This document shows, one piece after another, positions 1 to 12,599 of a stretch of DNA of 64,000 nucleotides (the stretch's first letter is position 1; each line of letters opens with the position of its first letter). The position numbers and the translations under genes are program-made. Where the stretch lies: assembly GCF_900497805.2 (NCBI RefSeq), contig NW_020954570.1, positions 9,890,586 through 9,954,585 on the forward strand. Reading direction: 5' to 3'. Source of the DNA: Vombatus ursinus (Eukaryota; Chordata; Mammalia; Diprotodontia; Vombatidae). The notes under the pieces were generated by a model. The model saw only the letters and a program-made list of their open reading frames with translations, was not told the DNA's origin and searched no databases.

Positions 1-2145
1 TACACAGCAGTAGCTACAAACCCCACCAAAAACTGTATGGTCCCTTTTTTGCTAAAAAGGCGAAATGATCTGACAGAGCTATTTGAATAAAAGTTTCTGG
101 CGTTCTGCATCCTGCAGAAACAGCGAAAGGAAAGCACTTTGAAAGGTCAGGCAGAGTAGGGAGCCATTCTCCCCTGCAGAGGTTGGAATGCTCCTGCTCA
201 GGCTCTAAGAATGTGCTCCCCAGCTCTACAGGAGCTTGCCCTGGCTACAGCCTACATCAAGGGTTTCCTTTCCTTCTAGCAGCTGCTAGTTGATAATTAC
301 CTATTGGTGCTTTCGGTAACCATCTCCTGGCTGTGGATTTCTTCCAGAGTCATGATTCAGGGAGAAGGAAAAAAAAAAAAAAAGTTATCCACAAAGAAGA
401 GAAGAAGCTCTGGCTGCTCCTTGCTCAATGGATAAGATCCCAGCAGACAGAGCAACCAAGTAAAATTGCTAGAGGAGTCTCCTCAGGAGCCTCTTTATGT
501 TCTTTCTGACTGCTGAGAAGACAGCTGGTGGAGTTCCTTACACTGATTGGCTGAGGCAGGGGAGTATTATGATGGTAATAAGGCTGTAGGCTGGCCGACT
601 CGTGCCAGAAGGCCACGTGTGGGGGGGGGAGGTGTTTGTGAGTGGAGGGGGTTGAGGGATTACAATACCTCAAATCTGCTGCTTTTGTTATGCTGTTACC
701 AGGCAGACTGGAGCCTGTAAATTTAATCTCTGTCTCTTAAATCGTAAAGAGGAAAGAAAAGAAAAAGTTGGTTTGGCTAATGAAATTGCTGCTTATTAAA
801 AAAATTACATCTTCGCAAAAAATTTTTTTTGACAAATCTTACGGTTCAGGAGCATTTCACTCAATAGGGAAATAATAGTAAAATAAAACTTGAAATATTG
901 CTTCTAGCTTGCAGAAATTGAACAAAACCTATTTGCTGCTAACACCCAATTCTTAAAAGAACAGAAATTGGGGTTTGCAATGTACGTTTAAAAGTATAAA
1001 TAGGGATTGGGGCTGAAATGAAAACTTTACCAAAATCCGCACAAGCCCTGAATAAATAATGAGTCTTAGTGGAGCAGATTGTGGATGGCACACGCTGCTC
1101 GTTTGCATTTCTATTGAAAGCATACAATAGTGGAGGTCTGGCGTGTGGCAGTTTGGAGTTTAGACAATTGATTCTTTTTCTTCATAGCAACACTGTCCAC
1201 CTGCCACTAGGGTGGGGATTTGCTGATGGGTTGTGGGGTGGGGGTGGCGCAGGATGGGACAATTGTATTACTCTTTTCTTTCATCCAATCTGTTATTGCA
1301 GTTGAATATCTCCACTTGCACACGTTTCCAAAGTGCAATTGGATTGGGGTGCCCTAGGCGCAGGCGACGGTCTCCTAGGTTAAAGACTGTGTGTTCTTTG
1401 TTTTAACTTTCATACATGGTTTCAACAATAGGGCTTGCAAGCAATTTGGGCAAAAGTCCAGCTCTTGCTCGCAAACTAGAATGATAAACTATGTTTGATT
1501 GGCTCTAGGGTTTTAGAGTAAGGTGCTATTCATTTCATTCATGCAGTTAAACACCATAAGTTAAAGGGGAAACGATAAAATTAGCTAAGGGATCTGAATT
1601 CTCTTTAGTTGATCTACATTCAATACACATACATTTGAAAAGGGGAACTTACTTCACTTCATACCCTAAACCTGGTAGTTTGTGAAGTTGAGGCCCCTGT
1701 GGGAAACCCTTTAGGGTGCAGAACAACATAAAGGCTGGAAAATATCTAGATTGTAGATTTCTATATTTCTCCTATTGAGAAACCTAAATCATTCTGGTAG
1801 ATAATTTTTAAGGAAAGCAGGTGTTTTCTGAGCCCCAGATGCCCTGCTAGAAAGTAGATAAATCTCAGAATAGTTAAAAGAAAGTGTTTTCCAATTTTGC
1901 ACAGCTACATATTCTACCCATTTTTCAATAATAGCATCGAAAGAATGAAGTTGGAATAGACTTTTGCAATAATATTTTAACATATTCCTGTATGTTAAAG
2001 AATGTACTAATGCTTGTTATGATCTTTTTTCCAGATGAGGTACTTGCAGATTTATGAGGAGTTAACTATGCTCTACTGAATCGATACTGACCTGAATATT
2101 GACAGTGAATTTAAAAGGATTCAAAATTTGGTTCGACTACTTACT
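1..2145. other. Unique sequence without a recognisable gene; possible regulatory block
   Basis: No ORF here resembles a known protein and I see no repeat family. The part from about 950 to 1,520 has a mixed composition, two ATTGG (inverted CCAAT) boxes near 1,339-1,345 and 1,498, an octamer-like GTTTGCAT near 1,100 and a small CpG-bearing patch near 1,355-1,370. That is the look of non-coding regulatory DNA rather than of decayed transposon. An A-run at about 370-383 and a G-run at about 622-630 are simple repeats. The function is inference only. Confidence 0.3.
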
Positions 2146-2148
2146 CCC

Positions 2149-2260
2149 TGTGAACTCTTTAAAAAGTCACTTCCTCTCTCAGCTTCCATTTCCTCATCTG
2201 TAAAATGTGGCAAATAATACTTCTTGTGAGGTTCAAAAGAGATGTAAAACTAGGAAAATA
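2149..2260 (+). repeat. MIR-type SINE fragment
   Basis: Contains the MIR core order: a decayed 'tgtga...agtcactt' box, 'cctcatctgtaaaatg', then the decayed 'gtgaggttcaaaagagatgtaaa' segment. It is degraded and lacks the tRNA-like head. Confidence 0.65.
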
Positions 2261-4319
2261 ATATGAACTACAATAATGCTATTAAGCCATGGCATTCATT
2301 AAATGTCCACAACATCAAATGGAATATCTGTTAAATATTGACTGTATTTGGAACAGTTTAAACCAGAAAAAATAACTCTGGCCAATATAGTTATCTACTG
2401 GATCGTGGGTGGGATTATTAAGGTGAAGAAAAATGTTTAAATATGTACTTTCTCCCACAAATAAGTATCAGAGACAGAGGTTTCTACATATTTGTCAGCT
2501 TTCACAATAAGGAAATTTATGGATTACATCTACTATTTTGATAGCATATTTCAAATATTCAATTTGTAAAATATTAAAATTTTTTGTGGTTTGTGAATTT
2601 CGGGACACTGGGATAGATTAATTTTAATCCACAAAAAGTGCCTTTGGATTTTATGCAAAAAAAAAAAAAGAAAGCACCTGCCTTAATTATGGAGGAATTA
2701 ATTACTTTATTTAAATAATTTTATCTGCAGTCAAGAATCATTTTCTGCACAGGCCAAATAAGTAAAATTGTAAATAATTCTGACTCCCCTATCTTCCCTC
2801 TTCCCCGTTAGGTCTCCCTATCCTGGAAATGCAGCAGCGGCTCATGGGCCTGATCCCAGGTGTGATTGGCCCAGAAGCTTTTACTTGTTCCTTTTCCCAC
2901 CTGTGCTAATTCATGCCTCCTTAGGCTGCCTTGTGGTTCCCTGAACCCCCTTATTCTAGCCCCAGCTACTCATCATAGTGGTACCAGACTTAGAACAGAC
3001 ATCTAATCTCAGGACTTTTAGCCCTACAGCAGTTCAGAACTCCTAGCTCAAGTGATCACTAATCTCTGTCCCCTCAGTAGCTAGGTGTGCACCACTTCAC
3101 CTAGCAATTCTAAAACTTTTATAATTTTCCTTTTTTCTGGTCACATAAAGGACATTAAACTATTCTTCAGTTTATTTCTCACATGTGTTATTCTTGCTGT
3201 GACCAGCAGTAGCATTAAACAGATTAGAGACTGAGAGATACTATAATCCAGTGAATAATAATTAGCATTGGGAAGCAGATCTAAAGCCCCATTCCCAGTG
3301 CCACCATTGTTGTTATTATTATATGTTATTATTATATAAATTGTCCTGGTTCTGCTCACTTCACTCTTCATTAGTTCATAAAAGTCTTACCAAGTTTCTC
3401 TGTAACAGTCTTTTTTTTTTTTTGTTATTTCTTGTGGCTTAACAATATTCCGTTTCTACTATAATTTGTTTAACCATTCCTTAGTTGGTGAGTGCCCCTT
3501 TGTTTCTAGCCCTTTGTTGCAATAAAAAGAGGTGCTATAAATATTTTTGGTTCTTTCCCCCTTTTTTATCTCTTTGGGATATATGCCTAGTAGATGTACC
3601 ACTGAGTCATCGACTCTTAGGACATAGTTTCCAAATTGCTTTCCAGAATGATTAGACTAATTCACAGCATCACTAAAAGTTCAACCTCAACAATTGTCGT
3701 TTTCCTTTTAGTGTCATCTTTGCCAATCTTATGGGTGGAAACTTTGAGTTGTTTTAATGTGCATTTCTCCTGTCAGTGATTTGGAGCATTTTTTTTCACA
3801 TGGCTGTTGATAGCTTTGAAAATTGCCTGTTTATATCCTTTGGCCATTTATCTATTGAGGAATAGCTCTTCTTATATATCTTAGATATGAGACCTTTATT
3901 AGATAAGGCAGCTGCAAAGATTGTTTTTCCCTCGGTTAACTGTTTTCTTTAAAATTTTAACTACCGTATTTATATTGTTTATGCAAAATTTTTTCAATTT
4001 TTTTTTGCAGTAATTATTGTCCAGTTTATTTTGGTGATTTCTTGTTTGGTAATGAAATCTTATCCTATTCATAATTGCAAAAGGTACCTCCTTCTGTGCT
4101 CCTCTAGTCTATTATATCACTATATACATATATGTATATATGTTTATTCTTTTAGAACTTATTGTAAATTTATTATGAAATGTTGATATATGCCTCATTT
4201 TTGACAGAGTTTTCTAGTTTTCAGAGGAGTTTTTATTGAGTAGTGAGCCTTTATACCAGAGTCTTTGGTTTTGTCAAATATTGTGCTACTGTGTACGTTT
4301 GTTATGCACCTAATCTGAA

Positions 4320-4590
4320 GGTAAAGGAAAGAAGGGAACAAGCATTTATTAAGTGCCTATTACATGCTGCAAATATTATCTCATTTGATCCTCACAATAA
4401 CTTTGTGTTGTAAGTCCTATTATTAATTCCACTTTGTAGTTGAGATAACTGAGGCAGACCTATCTATGTGACTTGTTCAGGGTCACACAGCTAGTTAAAT
4501 GTTTGAGGCCAGATTTTAACTCAGGTCTTCCTGAGTTTGGGCCTGGGGATTTATCCACTGTGCCTCACTGCTTCCCTGAACAACTTTTCT
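4320..4590 (-). repeat. MIR-family SINE (THER/MON-like), near full length
   Basis: Reads in reverse: 'aagcatttattaagtgcctattacatg', the 'attatctcatttgatcctcac' block, 'aactgaggcagac', 'gtcacacagctagtt', then 'actcaggtcttcctgagt'. This is the order expected for a minus-strand CORE-SINE. It is inserted in the L1 fragment that surrounds it. Confidence 0.8.
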
Positions 4591-5257
4591 GCTTTTTAAC
4601 TAGTACGTCATAGCTTTGATAATTTCTACTTTGTAATATAGTTTGAGATCTAGTACTGGTAGGATATCTTCCTCCCCACTTTTAAAATTGATTTTCCTTG
4701 AGATTCTTGATCTTTATTTTTCCTTCAGATGAACTTTATTATATTTTTTCTAGTTCCATAAAGTAAGCCTTTGGAAGTTTAATTGGCATGACAATAAATA
4801 AATTAATTTATGTAGTTTTGCCATTTTTATTACATAGAGAAGGGCCAACCATGAGTAATTAATAATTTTCCCATTTATTTATGTTTATCTGTTTCAGTAT
4901 TTACTTAATTTTTATGTGTATTTTAGTTGGTATTCATTTTGAACATTAATTATTTTGAAAGGAAATTCTGTTTCCCTCTCTTCAGGCTAATTTTCTTGGT
5001 CATCTATAAAAATACTGATGTCTTGTGTTGATTTATTCTATATCTTGCTACTTTGCTGAAGTTATTATTTCAAATAATTTTTTCTTTAACATTCTCTATG
5101 TAGACCATCATTCCTCTCCATCTACACTTGATCTCTTTTTATTTCTTTGTTTTATTGCTAACAATATGTTTAGTAGTGGTGTTAACAGGCATCCTTGCTT
5201 TATTCCTAATTTTAAGAAAGATCTCTAGTGTAACACCATTGTATATCACATTGATGA

Positions 5258-5397
5258 GGTCTGGGGTGCTGGGAACCTCGAGAATGCCAAGGTGGTGTTG
5301 CCTGGAACAAATTCACATGCTCAAGCCATCTCTTAGCCAAGTGGCAAAGTTTACTATAATGCTTAACAAAGTGGGCACCCCATCAATGTGGTCTTTG
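5258..5397. other. Unclassified insert inside an L1 fragment
   Basis: The flanks (to 5,257 and from 5,398) follow the minus-strand L1 ORF2 alignment, but this GC-richer block has no counterpart in the L1 at 21,180-21,260. A short direct repeat 'ggtct' flanks it. I cannot assign it to a family. Confidence 0.4.
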
Positions 5398-5814
5398 GTT
5401 TTAGAGAGATAATATTCACTATCAAGATAAAGTTCTATGCTTCTAGTGTTTTTCATAGAAATGTGTATTGTATTTTATCAAAGGCTTTTTTTCTGCATCT
5501 ATTGACATAATCAAATTAGTTTGATTATTTTTGTCATTAATAAAATCTACTAAGTTTATAATTTCATTATATTGTACAGGGAATGTATTTTTTTTTCTTC
5601 TAAAAATGCAACCTGGTCATAAGGTACAATCTTTTTGATGTGTTGATATCACTGTACCAGTAGTATTTTACTTAAATTTTTTTGTATCAATATCCATTAG
5701 TGATAATGGTTTATAGATTTCTTTCTTTGATTTATTTTTTCTTAGTTTAGTTATGAGGATCATATTTGTATATAGTAGGAATTTGGTCTTTTCCAGCAAA
5801 CTCTTTGCCTTAAT

Positions 5815-6490
5815 GAGTGCCTAACTCACAGTCTCTCTATTCAATTCCTGCCTTCATAGTAGAGGATTTCAGTATATGTATTGATACTCCCTCAAATAGC
5901 CTTATGTGAAATTTACTTAATTTCACATGACTTATTATTTCATTCCATGTTAGCTATACACAAAGATGGTCATACCTTTGATCTTGTCATTACACACAAA
6001 TGTACCACTTCCATGTTCATAAACTCTGAAATTCCCTTATCTGTTCTTCATATGCATTGTGACCTTGAATCTCTCAACCCCTTAGCTCTCAAGGGCATAA
6101 CCTTGGCCCTAGCAACATTCTTTTTCCTTCCCCATGTTAACCCCTTGGTAGATCAGTTCAACTCTACATTGTTCTTGAGACTTTTCCTCCTTATTATATT
6201 GCTGATCCTACCGTGACAAGCCTCAGTCTTGGATTACTCCCACCATCTGTTGCCTTCATTCCTTCTCATATGTGGATGAACAAAGCTGGAAAAAACCATG
6301 AAACTACGCTGCCTGGGTACACTACAAATTTATGTTAACCTCAGCTAGGACCTCACTTTGGCAAAGCAATCCTTTTATACATACCTAATTAACTCACTAT
6401 CCCACTTATCACAGTGTCTGTTTCGCACCTTTTCATCCCTCCTCAAAACTCCCATAACTTCTCCCTTTCCCAGACCTCTCATCTGAGGAC
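5815..6490 (+). mobile_element. L2/CR1-clade LINE fragment (endonuclease end)
   Basis: The plus-strand ORF at 5,881-6,216 carries the peptide GHTFDLVIT followed about 18 residues later by SEIPLS. This resembles the end of the apurinic-type endonuclease domain in CR1/L2-clade LINEs (consensus GHTLDLV-T). The downstream DNA to about 6,490 keeps the same L2-like pyrimidine-rich character. The copy is truncated at both ends. The exact family (L2 or another CR1-clade element) is not certain. Confidence 0.6.
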
Positions 6491-7190
6491 CTTGTATCAT
6501 ATTTTGTTGAAAAATTGAAACCATTTGCCAAGCTAAGGTGAAAATCCAAAGCCCAATTTGGATCCAGGGACAGAGTTCAAGGTTCTGGTTGGAGAAAGGA
6601 TTAGTAGGATAAGGAAAATGATTGGAGTTCAAGCAGCTTGGTTTGGAAATGGTGGCTAAGAAGTAATGTGAAGGCCTGATTCTAGGCAAGATAAGGTAAA
6701 AGCTCACCATCAGAGCCAAGGTGAAGCCAGATCCAAATTTCTGGTGGGAGGAGGATGAGGAGGATCAGGACAATAGCTGGGATGCTTTATGGAGTTATTA
6801 TGCAGGACCTCCAAAGGTTGCACTCAGTTGATTCGAGTTCAAAGTTGAGATTCTCAACAACAGGTATTTTTTAAGATAAATTTTATTTTAATATTTGATC
6901 CATAGCAAAATTAGTAGTCATAGGTTTTTATTTAAGACTGAGAGGCATTCCATTATGTTTCAATGTAGATGTTCCACGATAAGATTAAAGAAGTTAAATT
7001 TTATTAAGGGTGTTAAATTATAAACTTTATAAAGTATTTTATGGTCTGAGTTTTTAAAATTAGTTTTTAATCATGTCTTCTGTTTCTTACATTGTCATAG
7101 TTAATCCCAGTCTCCCCTACCTGTGATCCCCTCTTAGAGAGCCAACATATATAAGAAATAGTATTTTTTAAAGAAAAAAAATCAGCACAA
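6490..7190. other. No recognisable gene
   Basis: AT-rich DNA with some purine-rich tracts. I do not recognise a repeat family or coding sequence. The minus ORF at 6,375-6,719 has no recognisable domain and runs into the L2-like fragment. Confidence 0.4.
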
Positions 7191-7945
7191 AATAATTATG
7201 TGCTGAAAAAGTCAAAAAATGTATGCAATGTGCTACAACTGTGAATGTCCCATCTCCAAGAAGGGAGGAATTAAGATCTTCCTCATGTCTCTTGGTCAGT
7301 CATGCTTGATTTTTATCATTTTGTTACATTTACTTTTGAGATTTTTGGTATGTGGTTATTTTTTCCATTTACATTCTTTCTTGGCTCTGCTTACTTCATT
7401 TTGTGTCAGTTCATGTAGATCTTTCCGTGCTTTTCTGTATTGATCACATTCATCATGTCTCACAGCACAATATTATTCCATTACATTTGTGTATCACAAT
7501 TTGTTAACCATTCCCCAATTGATGGGTATCTATTTTGTTTCCAATTCTTGGTGATCAAAGAAAAAGTGCCACTATAAATATTTTGATGTACATAAGGGAC
7601 TTTCTTCTTATCAATAGCTTCCTTAGAGTATAAACTCAGTAATGGAGTCTCTGGCTCAAATCACTGCTTTCCAAAATAATTGTACAATTTCATCACTCCA
7701 CCAATAATGTATTAGTTTGCCTATCATTCTACCATCTCACCAATATTGAGTATTGTCTTGTTTTTAGTCATTTTTTTTGCCAGTTTGCAGGTTGTAAGGT
7801 AAAACTTCAAAGTTATTTTGATAAGCCTTATTATTAGTGATTTGAAGCATTCTTTCATGTGGTTATGAGTACTTTGCAATTCTTTTGAGAACTGTTTGTT
7901 CATATCCTTTGACTACTTATCAACTGGGGATATGGTAGCAGTTTA
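7190..7945 (-). mobile_element. L1 3' end fragment, older subfamily
   Basis: Minus-strand L1: the ORF2 C-terminus is visible as 'cttcattttgtgtcagttcatg', 'acagcacaatattattcc' and 'ccccaattgatgggtat', which match 19,370-19,510 in the main L1. The 3' UTR differs from the young L1, so this is another and older subfamily. It ends near 'gactacttatcaactgggga' and is followed by L3/CR1 sequence. Confidence 0.8.
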
Positions 7946-7949
7946 AGAG

Positions 7950-8385
7950 AAAAATACCCTTACTCTTATTTCATGGCTTTGCTCTTAGCAATTTCATTCT
8001 ACATGGCACAATACATCTCAAGCATTACAAGACAGGTGGGATAAGATAGATGTCTTCATGTATTTAAAGGGCTTTCATGAAAGAGGAATCATACTTTCTC
8101 TGCACAGCCCCAGCCCCAGAGGTTAGAATGAGTAGCAATAAGTATATGTGGCAGAGAGATAAATTTCATCTTATTGTTAAGTAAAAACTTCATGATGATT
8201 ATTGCTATCCAAAAATGGAGTAAGTACTACATCAGAAAGTAGTAAAATCTATTTCACTACAGAACTTAAGCAAAGACTGGGTGGCAATTTGTTGAGGATA
8301 TTATAGAAGGTATTCTTGATCAGGTATAGATCAGACTTAATTTCTGAGATCCTATCCAACTCTGAAATTTTGTGAGTGTCTTCTT
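7950..8385 (+). mobile_element. L3/CR1-like LINE 3' end
   Basis: Shows the conserved CR1/L3 3' order in decayed form: 'gtcttcatgtatttaaaggg', a 'ccccagaggttagaatgagtagcaa' block, 'gcagagagataaat', 'aaaacttc', 'aaaaatggagtaa', and a tail with 'ggatattatagaaggtattcttg'. A second copy of the family lies at 58,135-58,720. Confidence 0.7.
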
Positions 8386-9008
8386 ATTACTAGGATCTTC
8401 ATGTACATTTTAGTATTGGTGTGGTTTTTCTGATTACATCATGACCTCTTGTGGACAAAGAAAATATAGTTTTGTTTTGTTTTTCAAGATACAAAAAACA
8501 ACTCTCCAAAACTCAATCTTTTATTACCCAGACTCTGGCTCCATGATATTTGAATGTTTTTCTTTTTTTTTTCATGCTGCTTGAAGTGTTTTCTCTTTGA
8601 CTTGTCAGCTCTGCAATTTGGCTATAATATTCATGGGAGTTTTCATTTTGTGATCTCTTTAAAGTGATGATTGGTGGACTCTTTCATTTTATCCTCTGGT
8701 TCTAGGACATTGGGGTAATTTTCTTTGATAATTTCTTGAAATATGATGTATAGGCTCTTTATTTCATCATGGATTTCAGGTAATCCAATAATTCCTAAAT
8801 TATTTCTACACAATCTATTTTCCAGGTCAGTTGTTTTTCCAATGAGATATTTCACATTTTGTTTTTATTTTTTTTAACTCTTTTGACTTTGCTTCATTAT
8901 TTCTTGATGTCTCATGAAGTCATTAGCTTTGACTTGCCCAATTCTAATATTTAAAGAATTATTTTCTTCAGCGACATTTTGTACCTCTTTTTCCATTTGG
9001 CCAATTCT

Positions 9009-9932
9009 GCTTTTTTTTTTTTTGTGAGGCAATTGGGGTTAAGTGACCTTAAGTTTTAAGTGTCTGAGGCTGGTAGAGTTGTGAAATGATCCAACCATTT
9101 TGGAGAGCAATTGGGAACTATGCCCAAAGGGCTATAAAAATATGCATACCCTTTGACCCAGCAATAGCAGTTCTAGAGGGTTGTATCCCAAAGAGATCAT
9201 AAAAATGGGAAAAGGACCCACATGTACAAAAATAGTTATAGCAGCTCTTTTTGTGGCAGCCAAGAATTGGAAATTGAGGGGATATGCTCAATTCCTTAAT
9301 TGGGGAATGGCTGAACAAGTTGTGGTATATGAACATAATGGAATACTATTGTTCTATAAGAAGTTATTTTGAGCAGGCAGACTTCAGAAAAACCTGGAAA
9401 GACTTGTATGGACTGATGCTGAGTGAAGTGAGCAGAACCAGGGGAACATTGCACACCGTAACAGTCACATTGTGTGATGACTAACTTTGATAGACTTAGC
9501 GTTTCTCAGAAATGCAAGGATCTAAGACATCTCCAAAAGTCTCATGATGGAAAATGCTATCCATATCCAAAGAAAGAACTATGGGGTTTGAATGCAGATC
9601 GAAGCATACTATTTGCCATTTTTTTCTTCCATCGTATTTTGTTTCCTCTTTCTTGTGGTTCCTTCTATTGGTTCTAATTCTTCCTTACAACATGACTAAT
9701 GTGAAAATATGTTTAATAGGAATGTGTATGTAAAGCTTATATCAGATTGTGTGCCATCTTGGGAAAGGAGGTGTGGAGGGAAGGGGAGAAAAATTTTAAA
9801 CTCAAAAGCTTATGGAAGTGATTGTTAATAAATGAAAATAAATAAATAAAAAAGTGCCTGAGGCTGGATTTGAACTCAGATCCTCCTGACTCCAGAGCTG
9901 GTGCTCTATCCATTGTGCCACATAGCTGCCCT
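9009..9932 (-). repeat. Marsupial tRNA-type SINE, split by an L1
   Basis: Minus-strand SINE: T-run at 9,011-9,023, then 'gcaattggggttaagtgac'; it resumes at 9,869 with 'atttgaactcagatcctcct' and ends '...catagctgccc'. Target-site repeats 'gccaattct' lie at 9,000-9,008 and 9,933-9,941, and they belong to the host L1 ORF1. The L1 at 9,074-9,852 separates the two halves. Confidence 0.88.
9074..9852 (+). mobile_element. Young L1, 5'-truncated, inserted in the SINE
   Basis: Plus-strand L1 3' end: the end of ORF2 (DFRKTWKDLYGLMLSE, stop near 9,482), then a 3' UTR of about 340 bases, then an A-rich tail 'aataaatgaaaataaataaataaa'. A 16-base target-site duplication with one mismatch flanks it (9,058-9,073 and 9,853-9,868), so the insertion is fairly recent. 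ORF2 is carried in two frames (9,181-9,372 and 9,284-9,484), so it is shifted at least once. Only about the last 140 codons of ORF2 are present. Confidence 0.93.
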
Positions 9933-12599
9933 GCCAATTCTTCTTTTTTAGGAGTTATTTTCATCAGCACATTTTTGTATCTTTTTCCATTAGGACAATT
10001 TTCTTTTTTAAAGTTTTTTGTTTTTGTTTTTGTTTTTTTAGGATTTTAAAAATGCCTCTTCTATCCACCAAGCTGTTAATTGTCTTTTCACAATTTTCTT
10101 CCTTTGCTTTCATTTATTTACCTGATTTTTCCTCTACCACTCTTATTTGATTTTGAAAATAATTTTTTAACTCTTCTAGAAAATCTTGTTGGGCCTGTTC
10201 ACATTTTTTTGGATATTTTTCTTATAGTTGTTTCGATGTCATTGTTTTCTTCTATGTTTGGGTCTTGCCCTTCCATATCATCATAGAAGCTTTTTATGGT
10301 CAGATTATTTTTTGTTTATTCATTTTTCCACCCTATTTCTTGTTTTGGAACTTTATGTTAATGTTGGGCATTGTTCCTAGTGTGAAGGCAGAGGAGCTAT
10401 GACTCAAGCTTCAGACTTATTCACATTCTGTTTCCAGAGCTAGTTCTGAGGGTTTGGAAGTTTTTGATGCTTCCAAGGTGGTATGATCTGGGGAAAGGTG
10501 TGGTCACTGTACTCTTGGTCAGCCCTTTGGTGCTTTTCCAGGAAGGGTACCCAATTCCTTACTATTGCATTTGATACTGCTCCTCAGGCCCCTCCTCCTT
10601 TGGGATTGAAAATTATGCTTTTCCTCAGGGTCCCTGATCCCTTGGGGGTGGAAGTATTACTGCCTTTCAGAGTTTCCACTCTCCCTTGAGCAAAAGTGCT
10701 CCTTTCTGTCTTTGAATTATGACCCAGAAGTGAACATAAACAATGGAGTTGCCAAACAGTTGCCCCTCAGTACTTCCCCTCCCTCTTGCCTGAAAGTGCT
10801 CCTCTCTACCCAGAAAGACCCAGAAGTGGATATAAAGGCAATACAGTTCCCAGACAGCACCTGCTCCTGTATCCACAGGGCATAGGTATGCCCTGTAATC
10901 TCTTTCTGACTGGTTGCCAGGACCGCTTACTATTTCTGACTTGAGAGGTCCCAAAGCTGGTGCTGCTTCTGTCTCCACCAACTACTCCCACCACTGGTGT
11001 TTCATCCACATGGACTCTGGGTTAGCTTCTTTCCATGTCACAGATCTCTCTTTACTATCCCTTATGTTGTCTCGGCCTGGAAGGATGTCTCTGACCTTTT
11101 GTTGGCACTGCCATTCCAGAATTTGATTTGAGGCTTCATTTTAAAGTTGTTTGGAGGGGAATATTGGGAGGGCTTGGCTGACTGCTTCTCTACTCCACCA
11201 TCTTGTCTCTGCCTTGGAACTCCCCGTTGAACTCTATTTTAAACAGACATTGTTGCCTATCATTTTCCTTCTGTTCCTGTTTCTCTTGAGATATCTTTTG
11301 CAGCACATAACTCTGCCTACCATGGCAGTGTGGCCCTAGAAAGCTTTCCCATCCTGGCATACTGCTGCAGTCTCTAGAAGATTTCCACCGCCCAGACCCA
11401 GGAGCTCCATGGTACTGGAAGAGGGAGGGGGAACCAGGATGTGGTGCTGGTTTTTGTTGCCAGAACATGTATTAGTCCCTCCCTCAGAATCTCATAGCCT
11501 TCACTGCTTAAACCTACCCAGGGCTCTTATCTCAGCCTGCTCTTCATCTCCTTAATTAGACTAGGCTCTCCAGTGAGAGTGAGACTGGGTCCTTTGTGTT
11601 TCTCTCGTTGTCCCCCCTCTGTTGTGGGTGAATTGGACTAGCTAGCACATGGGAGGTGGATGAGGGTGTATAGAGTGAGCTCTGCATAGCCATGGTTTCA
11701 TGGTATTAACCTTTTGGATTCCAGGTGTCCTAAATCATGGAGATAGTTGAAGGTGCTTTATCTTTAGTGCATAATTTCTATTTTGGAGAGGTTTAAGAAG
11801 TGAAGGGGATCAGAGAAAATGTCTAATCTTCCATCTTGTTGATTGTTTGACCCAGAAGTCATCCCACATGGATGTCAGTAGCATGAGATTTGTTGAAAAC
11901 TGTATGTTCATATCCTTTGACCACTTACATATTAAGGATATAACTTGGATACCAAATCTGTGTCAGAGTAATATAATACAAAGGTTTTTTTTTTTTCCCA
12001 TTTGACTACTTCTCTTCTTATCCTAGGTCTGTTAATTTTTTGTGAATAAACTTTTGAGGTACATGACCAAAATCATCTATTATGTTTTTAATTGCCTCTA
12101 TCTCATATTTTATTAAGAAATACATGTACCTGTAGATGAAAAAGTCTTCTTTTATAATTTTTAATAATATGATCTTTATTATTGAAATCACATATTACAT
12201 TAATTATGTATTATGGAATATGATATAAGGTGTTGGTCTAGGTATAATTTCTGCCAGAGTACTACTTACTTTCCAGTTTTCCAAGCAGTTTTTATCAATT
12301 AGGGAGTTCTTTCATAAATAATTTATGTTTTCTTGTTTAAAAAACATTGAGCTATTGAATTCCATTTTTTTTGTTCTCCCTTGTCTAGTGTGTTCCGTTG
12401 ATCCATCTCTCTAATTTTTAACCAATACCAGATAGCTTTGATAACTGCTGCTTTATAATATAATTTGAGGTCAGAAAGTGGTACCTCCCCTCTACAATCT
12501 CCCCCACAAATCTCTATCTAAAGTCCGGAACCTTTGGGCCCCACCAGTCAAGGGGACAATGCTGGATTTTTTTCCAAAGATACCAAATTTTGACGCCAA

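Larger units (their letters stand above)
3300..5815 (-). mobile_element. Old L1 fragment, 3' half of ORF2 and adjoining UTR
   Basis: On the minus strand this stretch aligns by eye with the ORF2 of the better preserved L1 at 18,976-25,798. It has the C-terminal 'gttctgctcacttcactc' block near 3,350, the block around 'tatcctttggccattta' at 3,835-3,850, and reverse-transcriptase-region blocks from 4,990 to 5,790. It has many stops and indels and no usable reading frame. A minus-strand MIR-family SINE (4,320-4,590) sits inside it, so the L1 is older than that SINE copy. About 140 bases near 5,258-5,397 do not fit the L1. Confidence 0.8.
8540..11860 (-). mobile_element. L1/HAL1-type fragment: ORF1 remnant plus 5' UTR
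   Basis: The minus strand encodes an L1 ORF1 remnant. At 8,643-8,855 it reads KYLIGKTTDLENRLCRNNLG, the join between coiled coil and RRM-like domain, and IIGLPE follows. The coiled-coil part resumes at about 9,940 beyond a nested SINE. From about 10,300 to 11,860 it continues into a GC-richer 5' UTR that ends in 'cttccatcttgttg', the decayed equivalent of the L1 5' end. The left end stops inside ORF1, so whether ORF2 was ever present cannot be said. ORFs in the 5' UTR (for example 10,667-10,981) are not conserved. Confidence 0.75.

Noticed and set aside
10667-11468. Several overlapping ORFs of 60-100 codons on both strands
   Set aside because: They lie in the 5' UTR of an L1-type element and are not shared between copies.
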